DNA of 64,000 nt from Tamarix chinensis (GCA_030549775.1 CM060174.1:18091193-18155192), one strand, 5' to 3'; counted from the first letter of the stretch, positions 37,626-49,655 are shown. Program-made: numbers and translations. Notes: generated by a model not told the origin, from the sequence alone.

Positions 37626-38129
37626 TGTATGAAAAATGGTATAGGAGAAATGAGATGGAAATAAGTTTTGAAGATTAAAATTAAAACACCCCTATTATTC
37701 AATACTGAACATTTTCATTTTAAAAAAATGGTAAATTATACAATCTCGTATATGTCCTCAAAGCATAAGCAACCTAAAAGGAAAAAAAATCACATAAACT
37801 AGCCTAACTAGTCGATCGGTCTGGTCTAACCTATTATACTCCAAAATCCTAATATAGGAATTAAAAATAAAATAAGGATTAATGGGTAAGATTTAATTAA
37901 ATATACCATTTTTAGTAAAATTATGATATTATAATGAACATAGTTAAAGCTAAAAAGGAGGAAAATAATATAGGTATCGAATTAGTGGAAGCTAGAATAA
38001 TATACTAAACTAAAATATATTTTAAGTAAATTATAATAATAATTTCTAAATTAATAAAAAAATTAATTATTTATTTTTACTAATTTTATTATTTCCAAAA
38101 TTCAAAAAAAAACTCAAAACACCCTAATC

Positions 38130-39270
38130 ACCTAACATTTCTTTATTTTTTTCTTTTCCCCTTTTCTCTCCTTTTCTTCCTTTTCTCTTTCTTCTTCCTT
38201 TTTCTCATTTTTCTTTCTTTTTCCCTTTTTCTCACTCACTTGGGCCCCATATAGCTTGGCCCAACCCTCTCCTCTCCCCCTCCTCTCCTTTCCTTCCTCG
38301 CATAACCCACTCCCTTTTTTCTTTTTTTTCCCTCTCATTGGCCCAACACCACTCCTCCCTTTTTCCTTTTTCTCTCCCTCTCTTTTCACCCCTTTCCTTT
38401 CCCGCCCTCACCCCTACCTCCCATCTTCATGACTAGTGTGCGTTGTTACAATTTTTGTAGATCCTCCTCCCTTCCTTTCCTCTTTCAACCATGTAGGTTA
38501 TATAGCTGGCAAGTCCCCTACATGGTCCCCATTTCCCCTACACATCCATCTCCCTCACTTACACCGACCCCCTAGGAATCTACCCTCGTCACAGGCCTAT
38601 ACCACTTGCCATAGCCAGTTGGTAGCCACCTACTCTCGCCTTTTATCCTCTTATGTCCCTTATCCTCTTCTCCCCCCTTGTGCCTATAAAATCCCTCCTT
38701 GCCCTCTTCTCCCCTCTATTTTCTCCCTCATTTCCATCCTATATCCTTTTCTCCCGTCACCTCGTTAGACGCTACCATCACCACCATCGTGCCACTCTAC
38801 CATCCCAACTTCATCCCTTCCTCTTCCATACACTACCCTCCACCAAACAAGACCTCCCCCTACTCCTAACTTTCCCTCCTCTTCTCTCCCCATCTATGTA
38901 AAATGGGCAGTTCGAGCTACCTTTTTGTACCCCTTGCTAACCCTTACGTCGCGGCCACCGTCGTAACCACCATCTCCATTGCCTTCGTTTCCGCCTAAAA
39001 AACCACCCTTACCATCCCATGTCACCCATTTCCCTTTTCTATTCCTCCTTCCTCCTCTTTTCCTCTCCTTCACTCTCGACCACCACCGCTGCCTCCTGTG
39101 CTGTCGCGATGCCAGACCACCACCACCACCACCACAACCCCATTTGACCAAAAAACCCTACCATCTAAGAAAACCTAACTTCTCTCCCCTTTTGTAACCC
39201 AAAAATCTCTCCTTTTCTATTACCAATACCTCCACCACCTTTGCACCACCACTGCCACCCTAACATGCTA
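38130..39270 (+). repeat. Pyrimidine-rich C/T low-complexity tract
   Basis: CCCTCTTTTCC-type sequence with a later CCACCACCACC run (39,110-39,140). It yields long Ser/Pro/Leu- or Arg/Lys/Glu/Gly-rich open frames on both strands (38,132-38,389; 38,436-38,768; 38,894-39,151) that are composition artefacts. It is best read as the untranslated leader/LTR part of the Tekay-like element. Confidence 0.7.
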
Positions 39271-40683
39271 CTCCCTCTTTAGTTGTGCCTTTAACCCTTG
39301 TATTTATTTATTATGATTATTTTAAATATTTTTCCATCATTAACCTTATCATTATCTCATTAATAATATTTAGTTTGGAACAATAAAAGGAAAAGGATAA
39401 AGGTATAGGAAGAATGTTTAATATTTAGTAGTCCATTTTTATAAGTTGTGAACCAAACCCTTCTTATAAGGAGGCATATGATTCGTGCTCCAATCTCGGT
39501 GTTCTATTAGGTAAGGATATGGTTAAGGCTTTGTTTTATTATGATTTGTGTGCTTATGGATGTAATGATATGTGTTGTGTATTATATGTAAATATGGACA
39601 AAAATGTGTGTAGTGTAGCTTTTTTTACATGGAGCTAAGTTAATTTTTGTATGGTTTATGATGTGTGATATGGGTGATATGAATTATATTTTGTAGAAAT
39701 GCTCTTATGTATGGTTATTATGGTATGACATGCATGCTAGGTAGCCGTAGGTGGTATTGTGAGGTTGTGGGGATATAAAAGAAATAAAGAGAGTGGGGTG
39801 AATATGGAGAAGTGGAAAAAAACCTAAGTACCTTATGCCCTAAGGGTGACAAAATAAGTGAAGAATGATCATAAAATAAGGGTCGAAGTAAGTCTTGCAT
39901 GGTAAGTGTAGGCCTTCATGGGGTGGCTAGTTCTTGCATGGCGGAAAATTTGGTTTAAGGTTCAAACATGGTGAAGAAAGAGTACTTTGGTTTATTGGAG
40001 TATTTTGGGAAAAGATAGTACGTGGGTTGGTAGAAGAGTGTATGGGAGCTCAACTAGGGTTTTTAGGGAAAAACCCTTAGTAAGGGAGTGTTGTAAGAGG
40101 GTTCATAGTGATTGTTTTGAGTTAGGCTTGAGATTAGGAGGGTGTCTTATGAAGGGGGTGAGTCGAGTGGTAAAGAGGGTGGAGCGTGTGTTTGAAGGGA
40201 TTGTGTAAAACAAAAGAGGATCATTAGGGTTTCGGGGTGGCCAACTAGGATTTCTTGATCACATGTGGAAGATGGAGAGAAGGGTGGTGATTTTTGGAGT
40301 AGGTTGAGTGGAGTGATGGTGCTAGAATCAAAGGGGTGTATAGGTCATGTATGACAAAGAGAGGTTAGAGCCACAAAGGCCAAATGAGGGTTTCTAAGGG
40401 GAAAATCTAGTAAGTAATGGTGAGCCTTGGTAGAGAAATAGGAAGTAGGCCTTGAACCACATGCATAGGGACTTTAGATTCATGGTGAAAAAATTTTGTG
40501 GAGTCTTAGGGAGTGTAGAGGTCTCAAGTTATGGGATAGGGATTATTTATGGCGTCTGGGGTGGAATAGTGAGAATGGAAAGTCCTTCAGAGTATGGATG
40601 TATGGTAGGGAATTAATTATTTCATAAGATGCGAATAAAACACTAACCATTTAAAGTGGAATATTATTGAACCAAGCCTAAAC

Positions 40684-40950
40684 TGATCCACTGGCAAAAA
40701 TAGTGGCCAGGTGCATTCTGCCTTAGAGATCGATCCACCAACAAATAATAGTGGCAAGGTGTGTTCTAGGTTGGAGTGTTTTCCAATCCACAGGCTATAA
40801 TAGTGGGGGATCTCAAGCTTATTAAATCAAACCTTAAATGATAACAAGTCATGGGAAAAATAATAATCTCTTATAATGGAACACCACATAAGTCAGGGCC
40901 AAATCGATCCACCAGCGAGAGTAGTGACTAGGAGCATTTTACCCCGGTGA
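40684..40950 (+). repeat. Three diverged units of about 42 bp
   Basis: Units at about 40,684, 40,732 and 40,906 share the pattern GATCCAC..GC.A..ATAGTGRC.AGG.GCATTYT. The first two are adjacent, the third is 130 bases further on. They lie near the 3' end of the Tekay-like LTR. Function unknown. Confidence 0.6.
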
Positions 40951-41004
40951 CCAATTCCCCGACAAATATTAGTGGATTTGATAAAATGGCCATTAATAAT
41001 GGTG

Positions 41005-41405
41005 ATTAATAATTTTAATGTCTCATTTTAGGCATAACTATCCTTAATTGATGGTATCCTGAACAAAGATTACTCTTGTAGAATACCTTAGATACCTTGA
41101 GTTGGTCAAATAGGACATCAATACTTGGCAACGGATAACGGTTGTTTACCATAACTTGATTCATCCATTGATAATAAATATACAACCTCAAGCTCCTGTC
41201 CTTCTTCTTCACTAATAGGATTAGTGCTCCTTGTGATGATATATTGGGCTAGATGTAGCCCTTCCCTAATAACTCCTCTATCTAGGCTTTGAGCTTTTTC
41301 ATCTCCGTAGGTGCCATATGGTATGGGGCTTTAGATATTGGTTCCATCCTCGGCAATATGCCCATAGTAAACTTGAAATCTTAAACAGGTGGCATTCCTA
41401 GAATC
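41005..41405 (-). pseudogene. Element D reverse transcriptase, 5' part only
   Basis: The minus strand from about 41,380 reads ISKAPYHMAPTEMKKLKA, one stop, IEELLGKGYI, a stop, SSQGALILLVKKKDRSLRLY, IYYQWMNQVMVNNRYPLPSI, DVLFDQLKVSKVFYKSNLCS, GYHQLRI. It corresponds to the well-conserved fingers of Tekay/Del RT (SKAPYRMAP.E..ELK.QLEELL.KG.IRPS.SPWGAPVLFVKKKDG..R.C.DYR.LN). The first catalytic Asp (usual FSKIDLRSGYHQ) has become Asn (KSNLCSGYHQ). The sequence ends before the second catalytic box. Confidence 0.92.
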
Positions 41406-41739
41406 TCCTCAGGGAATACATCAGGATACTCGAGGATCATTGCAATATGGTCTAATGGTGCTTCAACTACCTCAATATCTTGAACAATGCATAAGAAGAG
41501 TAGAATCCTTTGCGAACAAGGTTTCTCATCATGGTTGCCAACATGATCTTTACAGAGGGGTTAGATTCACACTTCCAATGCATGATCCTAACATCCTTTG
41601 GTCCTTACAAAACCACACATTCTTACGTGCAATCTATCAATGCTCGGTACTTCCCCAACATGTGCATCTTAACAATTACATTGAAGTCGCGTATTTTAAG
41701 CTCTATAAGGACTAATGGAAGTTATAATTCCCTAAAAAT

Positions 41740-41990
41740 CAAGGTCACACCTTTGTAGGACCTAAATCATGCCATCCTATCTCCCGAGGGCAACACAACA
41801 GAAATGAAAATATAACTAGAAGGAAACAAAGTAGCTCTAGCTAGGAATGCTGAAGATACAAAACAATGTGATGCCTTGGAGTCAAATAATAAGCATGTTG
41901 GAAAAGTAGAGACACTTAGAGTACCATTCACTATACTGACTTGACACTCCCGTGACACTGGCTAATCCTTTCCCTTACTGAAAGATATGC
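41740..41990 (-). pseudogene. Element D aspartic protease remnant
   Basis: The frame 41,958-41,767 (minus) reads VSIVNGTLSVSTFPTCLLFD, then SKASHCFVSSAFL. The family form is GT..I......LFDSGASHSFIS, so the Gly of the Asp-Ser-Gly-Ala active site is replaced by Lys (DSKAS, around 41,883-41,869). The segment after it, IFISVVLPSGDRMA, keeps the usual V.LPSG pattern (V.TP.G). Placed between gag and RT as expected. Inactive. Confidence 0.85.
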
Positions 41991-42149
41991 AGCTTCGATG
42001 CTCTGGACTGACTAACTCAACTAGCATCACTAGTTGGTGACGTAAGAACCCTCAAAATCTCTAACTACTACTATTAAACTAATCTAATACTCTTAGCTCA
42101 TTTTAGACCTATTTTAACACTACCTCCTCTGACACGCACTCGTAGGCTC

Positions 42150-42960
42150 GATGTTCGACCATACTAGAATGAAGGAAAGTCACCTTGTTGCCTCCACTAT
42201 CTACTTCCAGGTGATCCACTCCAGAATGTTTATAGTAGTAATGCCTCTCCTCAAAACATCCCTCAGAATGACCTCCAACTTGGGGTACTTATCCCATACT
42301 CTTTCCATATATAAGCGACATGCTCCCTCTAGAATAGGCTTTCTTCTCATTACTGGGACATTAATGACCCTCAAACTTTCTTTTTTCCCCTAACTGGAGA
42401 CTCCGAGCTTGGATGACTCAAGAAGCTGCCAAAGCCTACTCATACAATCCCACCATGTCTAACGGAGTATCTCCCACTAATGGTTCTTGGTATCTGATAC
42501 CTAAGTTGATCTTAAAATGGTGGGCCTATATCACCTCATTATCCTCCACCTCTTGAGCAAATTGGGCCAATTTCATAAATCTTGTGTAGTACTCATATAT
42601 CATTATGCCTCCCTATAGGAGGGCCACGAACTCATTATACTTCTTCATATGGAGACGAGTAGGGTAGAAACGAGCATGAAGCACCTCAAGGAACAATCCC
42701 TAACCTATAGGATCTTGGCCTCTACATTGAACACTCCTCCACTAGGCATCTACTCTTCCCCTCAGATAGTACACTGCCACATCAACCCTCTTGTCCATAG
42801 GGCAACCACATGTAGTGAAGGTCTTTTCAACGTCCTTGACACATCTATGCATAATGTCACAATCCTACTAATCCTCGAAGATCAGTGAGCTATGATGCCC
42901 AACCAACCTGAGCCAATCTTTTGGGATTGGTGTAGGTGTTGGCACTGGTGGTGGTTGTGG
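42150..42960 (-). pseudogene. Element D gag remnant
   Basis: The minus strand from about 42,710 reads FLEVLHARFYPTRLHMKKYN, EFVALL, a stop, GGIMIYEYYTRFMKLAQFAQ, EVEDNEVI and HHFKINLGIRYQEPLVG, then GLYE.ALAAS.VIQARSLQLGEKRKFE. These are the Tekay/Del gag signatures (F..RF.P..LR..K..EF..L.QG.M.V.EY..RF..L..FA). The zinc-knuckle region toward 42,150 is not clearly readable. Several in-frame stops. Confidence 0.82.
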
Positions 42961-43349
42961 TGCTCGAATATAGCCTTTTAGTTAGGCTTTGATAGTATAC
43001 AAAATGCCTCAATAAGCTCATAATGACAAATAGTAGCCATCAATTCATAAAGGCTAAGAACAATCATAACCAATTCATCACTTAGTACTAAGACTAACAC
43101 CATAAATCATTACGAAAACTATCCATAGCACATTCCCCCAGCTTTCCCTTACTCACGGACCAACTGGGTTTAAAAAAAATCTTTACTTTCAACTAAATAC
43201 TTGAAGAATTTGGGAATTAAATGAATTTGGAAAATCATTCTAATACTAACCTGCAACCCCGTATTTTTCACTATTGAAAATTTTTTGTTTTTGAAAACCT
43301 TATGGAAGTAGAAATTTAAGAAACAATTAGGAAAAATGGGATGTTATCA

Positions 43350-44990
43350 CTGCTATAACACCCCCATTTTCTACTACCAAAAGGTTTTGTTTTAAAATAA
43401 TGCGGAAGTAGAAAATACCAAACACAACTAGGAAAAATAGGGTGCTACTTCCGTACCTAACATAGGATAGACGTCATCCACCCATCCCACACTAGATACA
43501 AGGCTAAGACCAAACCAACCAATTTAAAGTAGAGTGCTCAAGATCAAGTAAAATAAATATTTACAACCTAGGACTTTGATGGTCCCCATCATAGTTAAAT
43601 ATAGGGAGAATGATAAGGTAAGAATACATGGCTATAAAGGGTGTGACCCCAAAACCGTGGTCCATCATGGACTGCATAAACTTTCCAGATGTCCACACTC
43701 TTAAGTCTCAAACTCAAGCTAAGGTAGGCCCACTACTAGCCATCCCCAAAAACCTGCACATGGCCCTCTTCTCGTGGGAATGAGTAGGTGATTGAGCAAA
43801 CGAGCACATTAGTACGCTGCATACTAAGTAAGCCAAGTTTCCTCCTCAATGGAATTCACAAGCATACCAGGTTCGTTCATGACATGGATATCATACTTAA
43901 CATGCGGCATGCCAAAGCCATATATTTAAGTGTATCTACTCTATCAAAATCATATAATACATCAGGAATCTCTATCATGCATAACCCAGGCAACTCGGAA
44001 TGTATCATGTACATTTTTATAGTTCAATTCCATAGATCGTTACACATTCAAACTAGGCAAATATTTTAGATAAACACTCGGGTTTATTTTCCAACTTACT
44101 CAGTCGATTAGGTTATACCCTTTCCTTATCCATATACTCATATAGATCATCATCTAGTGAATCATTCCAATTATTAACGAGCCATTCATTCAATCATTAT
44201 CTAAGTATCTATTCCATATTTTAGCATTATTAACATCCAACCATTCATTCCAATAATCATAAAATTTAAATCATCAAGACATTTACTCCAATCATTATCC
44301 AATTATTCATCATGAGGCCATTTATTCTAATCATTATCTAGTTATTCATCATCAAGCGATTGACTGTGCACAACTCCATGGTCTCATATACCATTGAAGC
44401 CTATCTAAACCAAGGAAAATAAAGTCTAGGCCAAAGTTAATAACATCATGGGCAATTTCTCAAGAAGCATGCTATAACTTTCTATGGTAAGTGTTAGAAT
44501 ATGGTATTCCCACGGTTATGGAGGCCCATGCAAGAAGAATCGAAGGTTGAAAATGGTTTAGTTAGCTAGAGGGAATTGCAACGAAGAATTTGGAATGTGG
44601 TGGTGGCGCTGAGGTTGGCTATCGGCGTTAGAAGATGCGTCTGAAGTCACGGTGGTGGGCGATTCTCACTTAGGGTTTCGAGAAGGAAAAAGCTTCAAAA
44701 ACATCCACAACCAGGCTATATATAGAGCTTAGATGGGTTATTAGGGTTTTGGGGGTCGCCTGGATGGTATTTAATGCTAGGGTTTTGGTCGCCGGTGGTA
44801 GAAATTGGCTGGCGATTGTTTGGGTCGGGGTCGAAGCTTCTAGAAGCAAAATAGAGGGAACGAACGGGAGTTGGGGATAATCGATTATTCCCAGTCAATG
44901 TGCCAGTCAAGAGGGAGAAAAAGAGGGGTGAATCGGTCGGTTAAATTCGGATTAGAATGGACTTTATTTTAATCCAATGCATAACATGAT
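43350..44990 (-). repeat. Element D 5' LTR
   Basis: Non-coding DNA upstream of gag on the minus strand. The inner end at 43,352-43,372 reads, on the minus strand, AAAATGGGGGTGTTATAGCA, a usual Tekay-type LTR terminus. A TATA box lies at 44,716-44,725. The R/U5-like part below it holds AAACCCTAAGTGAGAATCGC on the minus strand. Just inside the end, two similar words (CGGAAGTAGAAAAT.. and TGGAAGTAGAAATT.., 43,301-43,440) form a short direct repeat. The outer limit, about 44,990, is uncertain. Confidence 0.6.
44716..44725 (-). promoter_or_regulatory. TATA box of the element D LTR
   Basis: CTATATATAG in a locally GC-richer context, with a C/A-rich transcribed-looking stretch about 30 bases downstream on the minus strand. 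Position inside the LTR, upstream of gag, fits an RNA polymerase II promoter. The core is self-complementary; the strand is taken from the element orientation. Confidence 0.45.
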
Positions 44991-45474
44991 TAGTACCAAG
45001 CATAACATGAAGAGGTTGGATTTTGTACCAGCTATAATTATGGACTTTACTTCTAATCATTAAAAATATAATTACTAAAAAAATGAGGACTTTGGAAGTA
45101 TGCCGTTGAATTTAGGAAGACCTCCAACCAATCAAGATTAACTAAATCTCGATCAAGATTACACAACACTTCCTCCTCACCCCTCTTACTGGACCAAGTG
45201 AGAAAACATCCATGACATTGTAGTTCAGTTAACCTTAAATCAAAACAATTTTCCTAAAAGTCTTGTACATTAGTAACAAGAGCCAATTCCCTTTGGAATA
45301 TCTTATTAGAAGATAATACCACATTAAAGTGAACCCTAAACCTTTCCATCGAGTAAGATTGAGAAACATGCTCTAGGATTTTTTGAGTATTAACATTTAC
45401 CTTCATATAGATGAACAGGTTTTATCCTTAGATGTTATTTCGTGCACGACATGGAAAATATCATAAAATGCCAG

Positions 45475-45616
45475 GACTACACTCAACCTTGACCAATCCA
45501 TCAAGTCAGCCCTCACTTGTTGACTTTTCTACACTCAACCTCACTAGTCTCATCCTATTTTTTCCTTGAGAATTTCAACTAGCTCTATCCTACGCTTCTC
45601 ATTTTCTGATCCATAC
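45475..45616 (+). repeat. 142-bp direct repeat, copy 1
   Basis: Begins GACTACACTCAACCTTGACC and ends TTTTCTGATCCATAC. Copy 2 is at 45,700-45,841 and looks identical. The 83 bases between them include AAAGGATTAGGGGATTTCT, which is also in the loop of the fold-back unit, so this is the left fringe of the mosaic. Confidence 0.93.
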
Positions 45617-45699
45617 GGTTTGTTATAATAAGATGTGTAATATAGATTAAAAAGGGACCTAATAAAAGGATTAGGGGATTTCTCCATGTTATTATTTTT

Positions 45700-45841
45700 G
45701 ACTACACTCAACCTTGACCAATCCATCAAGTCAGCCCTCACTTGTTGACTTTTCTACACTCAACCTCACTAGTCTCATCCTATTTTTTCCTTGAGAATTT
45801 CAACTAGCTCTATCCTACGCTTCTCATTTTCTGATCCATAC
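45700..45841 (+). repeat. 142-bp direct repeat, copy 2
   Basis: Same sequence as 45,475-45,616 by eye. Sequence after it diverges at once: CGGTTTG after copy 1, CATAAAG-type after copy 2. Confidence 0.93.
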
Positions 45842-47233
45842 ATAAAGTTCAACAAATCACCATTTTATTAAACCTACACTCAACATATATGGAGGTAATG
45901 TCATGTAGAGACATTAAATTATGATTGTTTTAGTAAAAAATTATTAAGTTATTAGTATGTTATTATGTTATATCCCATTTGGCTAATTGAGTTAACTTTT
46001 CAAACCAAGCACAGGGAGACTACATTAAACCGTAGAGACCTTTCTTTAGTTTGCCCACATTGATCCAAACTAATCCTCAAAACTAGGTGTAGGGATGACA
46101 ATTTTTTCCTTAAGTTCGAGGCTTTGTAGGGATTCCCCATTTGAGTTCAAGTTCGAGATCAGGAACAATTTATCTGTGCTAGTATATTTTACTATAATTA
46201 GCCTGTACTATAAGTAAAATAGAGTTTTACACTTATTAAACTCTATTTGTCGATCAAGAAATAATGAGAGCTTTTTATTCCCTTAAGAAGATATCCTCCA
46301 ATAAAAATTTAGATGGAAGTCCAGTTGGTAATGTTTAATACAAAATTAATACGTCTTTAGGTATTATATTTATGATTATTAATATGATGGCCAAAGTTAT
46401 CACATATTTGTGATAAATCCCTATAAGTCATTAGGATTTATAACTAGCTTAAATTATGTCGTATCGATTTACATGGTATATTAACACCAAAACCTACACA
46501 AACAAGTTGGACGATGATAATAATATTGGTGAGTACATAATATTGTTATTGACAAAGTTACAGTGTTGTCTTGTAATAACAAACACTTAATGAAGTATAC
46601 ACCTAAATTCTTGAAACTATGGTACAATCACAATTAAATGAAGTATATTGAACACTTTCCCATGTGATGTCGACCTATAATAAGTTTGGAGGTAATAGTA
46701 ATAATTATAATTAACATAATAATTATACATTAAGGATATGACTCTCTAGGACATGCATGCTAGGGTTTTGGTAGCATGAAATGATAATAAAAGAACATGG
46801 GAAAGTGGACATTTGGGAAGTTTGTATGGGGGGAACTAGATCTTGCATGAGCATTGCACCAAATTATATTATATAATTTGAGGGTATTACACTTTATCAT
46901 TGCAAAAAATACATAATTGCAATAATAAAATATTTGCAAAAATTTAAATTAAAACTTCGACAACCATTTTTCTCGTTTTGAAAACATAGAATTGCAATGA
47001 CACGATAACTTGTTTAAACGCCATCGCAATAAATGATCTGTGAAACCTTAATCGATGTCAATTTGTATTAATTCTATATTAAAAAATTATATATATAATA
47101 TATATAAAATAATCCATATTATATGGCAACCTTCAATTGGTGCTAATAATAATATTATAATAGATTAATTGTACTTATACTATTAAGATTACTCGAAGGT
47201 AATGAAATAACTAGTACTTATTTTCCAAAATTA

Positions 47234-47473
47234 TGATATTATGCATAAATACCAATATAAACAGTATCCAACTCATATAAATCACGAATAATAGGAACTT
47301 TAGATTTATTAATACACATTAAACTCATATAGTTCTTAATATATATTCACCAGTATAATTTAAGTAGAAAAGGCTACATTACCTTCATATTATAGTTCTT
47401 AATATGGAGGTAATGTCATGTAGAGACATTAAATTATGATTTTGCCGAATAATAGGAACTTTAGATATAATAA
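47234..47473 (-). repeat. 240-bp partial copy of the 585-bp segment
   Basis: From GATATTATGCATAAATACC to GATATAATAA it follows the same orientation as the copy at 55,688-56,272, and is the reverse complement of the part of 49,974-50,558. Its right end switches to another word (GGAATTGAATATC) that it shares with 51,012-51,171. Confidence 0.9.
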
Positions 47474-47537
47474 GGAATTGAATATCTTCATATTTCTATT
47501 CCTTTGGTTAATAATTTACGATATTATACAATTTTGT
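47378..47537 (+). repeat. 160-bp direct repeat, copy 1
   Basis: From ATTACCTTCATATTATAG to ACAATTTTGT. Copy 2 is 51,012-51,171, same length. It overlaps the end of the 240-bp block above, showing that block limits differ from copy to copy. Confidence 0.92.
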
Positions 47538-47774
47538 TTTTTGAGTAAAATATACAGCAAGACATTTTATGATATTATCCTAATGCAAACATAGTAGTAT
47601 TTTAAACATGTTTACGGTATGTTCTAAAATTATGATTTTAATCTAAAATTACCTCCATATTAGCTAGCCTACAATTCAAAAGGCTATTTATAATATGAAA
47701 ATAGATTATAACTAGCTATTTCAACCAAGATTATGAATTCAATATATAAAAAGACCCTACATTATATTAGGGTA
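47501..47774 (+). repeat. 274-bp direct repeat, copy 1
   Basis: From CCTTTGGTTAATAATTT to ATTATATTAGGGTA. Colinear with 58,234-58,507 at a constant offset of 10,733. The part from TGTTTTTTGAG on also occurs at 59,228 onward. After the shared end, this copy goes to ATAATATTGGTG and the other to CAATTTTACATT. Confidence 0.92.
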
Positions 47775-47966
47775 ATAATATTGGTGAATTAAGTGTATTT
47801 TCATATCGTCATAAATGATGATATATGTAGAGACATTAAATTTTAATAATATTTCGTTTGGGATAGACCCTACATATTGACAAATTTTAGCTATATGAGT
47901 AATTTACTATAGTTTAATATACTTATCATATGACAAGTATATTTTAATAAAATTTTTTTATTGAGG

Positions 47967-48277
47967 ATTAAAACCATTTTAGGCTAGCTAGTTATTTCAT
48001 AAGAAATTATCAATCATAATTTAATGTAAAATGTACTAGTTATTTCATAAGACTAAACAACGATTTGATAATTATAAAAATTATGTATTAATTGTTATTG
48101 ATATACTTGCCGATAGGTATATTTTACCGACATCAAGTTTTTTAAGCCATATGTAATGTAAGGAAAAGTATTTCATAAATGATGTAATTCTCAAAACACC
48201 TTCTTAGATCACAAAGTTAATTTTAGTCACATATATGTATTCATGGGATAAAAATTTTATTCTAATCCCCACCATAT
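47967..48277 (+). repeat. 311-bp direct repeat, copy 1
   Basis: From ATTAAAACCATTTTAGGC to ATCCCCACCATAT; copy 2 is 51,255-51,565 at a constant offset of 3,288. An internal part (about 48,058-48,139) also occurs inverted at 53,861-53,942. Its start word occurs inverted at about 58,553-58,575. Confidence 0.93.
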
Positions 48278-48468
48278 CTATAAATGTAATATTATTACTT
48301 AAATTATAATATTATTATCCAACTTCTAATGTATTACCTATATGGTTTAAATTAATATCAATCCTATTTCGGCAATTAATGGTTTGACCAACGATAATAA
48401 TATCACCCCTTAAAAGATTTAGGTGTTTAAAACGATAATTTTCTTAATATCGTCATAAACTAAATTTA

Positions 48469-48877
48469 GGTATCCTAATGTTATTATCTTTTACTGCCAT
48501 GGCATCGAACAAATAAAACTAACAAAAGAATAAGCTATACTTTGTCCCCATAGTTATTATTTTCCAGTACCAACTCAAGTATGCTAACACTTGTGTATGC
48601 TTATTCTTTAATGTGAACTGTAATTTTGGCTTATTATATCTAAAGTTCCTATTATTCGGCAAAATCATAATTTAATGTCTCTACATGACATTACCTCCAT
48701 ATTAAGAACTATAATATGAAGGTAATGTAGCCTTTTCTACTTAAATTATACTGGTGAATATATATTAAGAACTATATGAGTTTAATGTGATAAATATGGG
48801 ATTTATCACCCACATATATTAATTTTAACCATATGTGTTTCCTCTCACACTGGAAGTTATGGTTTGAAATATGGGAT
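48469..48877 (+). repeat. 409-bp direct repeat, copy 1
   Basis: From GGTATCCTAATGTTATTATC to GAAATATGGGAT; copy 2 is 54,626-55,034. I see two substitutions (GAACAAAT/GAACGAAT and CGGCAAAA/CGGAAAAA). It abuts fold-back copy 1 at 48,877. Confidence 0.94.
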
Positions 48878-49372
48878 AAAATATACAGCAAGACATTTTA
48901 TGATATTATCCTAATGCAAACATAGTAGTATTTTAAACACAATCTCCTTTCCCCGTGTCTTAAAATTAATCTACCCAAATCTATGAATAAGTAGCCTATT
49001 TGCATTTCACAAAATAACCATAATATACATGATTTAAATTAATCATGTATATGAGGTTTAATAAACCATTTAATTCCTGCACAAAGGTTATCACAAAGGA
49101 TTAGGGGATTTCTTACTCATAGATTCGGGTAGATTAATTTTAAGACACGGGGAAAGGAGATTGTGTTTAAAATACTACTATGTTTGCATTAGGATAATAT
49201 CATAAAATGTCTTGCTGTATATTTTACTCAAAAAACACATATGATTAGAATATTTGGTTACAGCTTTTTTTTCTATAATGGTTTATTGTGGAACATACCC
49301 TAAACCTAAAATCATTAGTATCCCATGAGGATTACTTATTTATTGGAAGATACACTTATTTTGTATCTAATA
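48877..49372 (+). repeat. Fold-back unit, copy 1
   Basis: A 496-bp unit colinear with 59,854-60,349 (offset 10,977) and, for its first 464 bp, with 56,536-56,999 (offset 7,656). Inverted arms at 48,877-48,991 and 49,112-49,226 (115 bp) enclose a 120-bp loop that itself has a short palindrome around CATGATTTAAATTAATCATG. No ORF. Confidence 0.93.
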
Positions 49373-49478
49373 AGCCAAAATTACAGTTCACATTAAAGAA
49401 TAAGCATACACAAGTGTTAGCATACTTGAGTTGGTACTGGAAAATAATAACTATGGGGACAAAGTATAAATATTCAAC

Positions 49479-49655
49479 CAATCACATCCCTTGGTCAACT
49501 TCTTTCCCCATCCTCCTTTTTCATCCTTTCCCTCACACAAACCTCTATGAGATTATAAGACATGTTATCAATTACAATTTTGTTTGGATAATAATATTAC
49601 CTATATGGTAATATTATTATCGAAACAAAATTGTATAATATCGTAAATTATTAAT
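49479..49655 (+). repeat. 177-bp direct repeat, copy 1
   Basis: From CAATCACATCCCTTGG to GTAAATTATTAAT; copy 2 is 49,788-49,964 (offset 309). Differences seen are CCCCATCC/CCCCGTCC and TATCGAAAC/TATCCAAAC. Holds an imperfect form of the palindrome described at 49,883. Confidence 0.93.

Larger units (their letters stand above)
37670..40995 (+). repeat. Tekay/Del-like LTR, apparently a solo or truncated copy
   Basis: The start near AAAACACCCCTATT (37,680) resembles Tekay-type LTR ends and the LTR end at 43,360 (AACACCCCCATTTT). It then has AT-rich DNA, a long pyrimidine-rich leader (38,130-39,270), the phrase TATTAGGTAAGGATATGG at about 39,507, also present at 52,745, a GACATGCATGCTAGG word (39,727), and three related units with GATCCAC..GC at 40,684-40,950. 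All of this is usual for the very long LTRs of plant Tekay elements in plus orientation. It truncates element C on the left and meets the RT of minus-strand element D on the right, so it belongs to a different insertion. Confidence 0.6.
41000..44990 (-). mobile_element. Element D: truncated Tekay/Del-type Ty3/gypsy element
   Basis: On the minus strand the order is 5' LTR (about 44,990-43,350), gag (42,960-42,150), protease (41,990-41,740) and the first part of RT (41,405-41,005). It stops abruptly inside RT, next to the plus-strand Tekay-like LTR, so RNase H, integrase and the 3' LTR are missing. The protein phrases differ clearly from elements A-C and match the chromovirus-side Tekay/Del type. 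All frames contain stops. Confidence 0.82.

Noticed and set aside
38132..39197. Several open frames of 72-110 codons on both strands
   Set aside because: Low-complexity pyrimidine tract gives Pro/Ser/Leu or Arg/Lys/Glu frames in any phase. No conserved motif.
49288..49611. 107-codon open frame in the mosaic
   Set aside because: Runs across junctions of at least three repeat blocks and into a palindrome; no recognisable motif. Chance frame.
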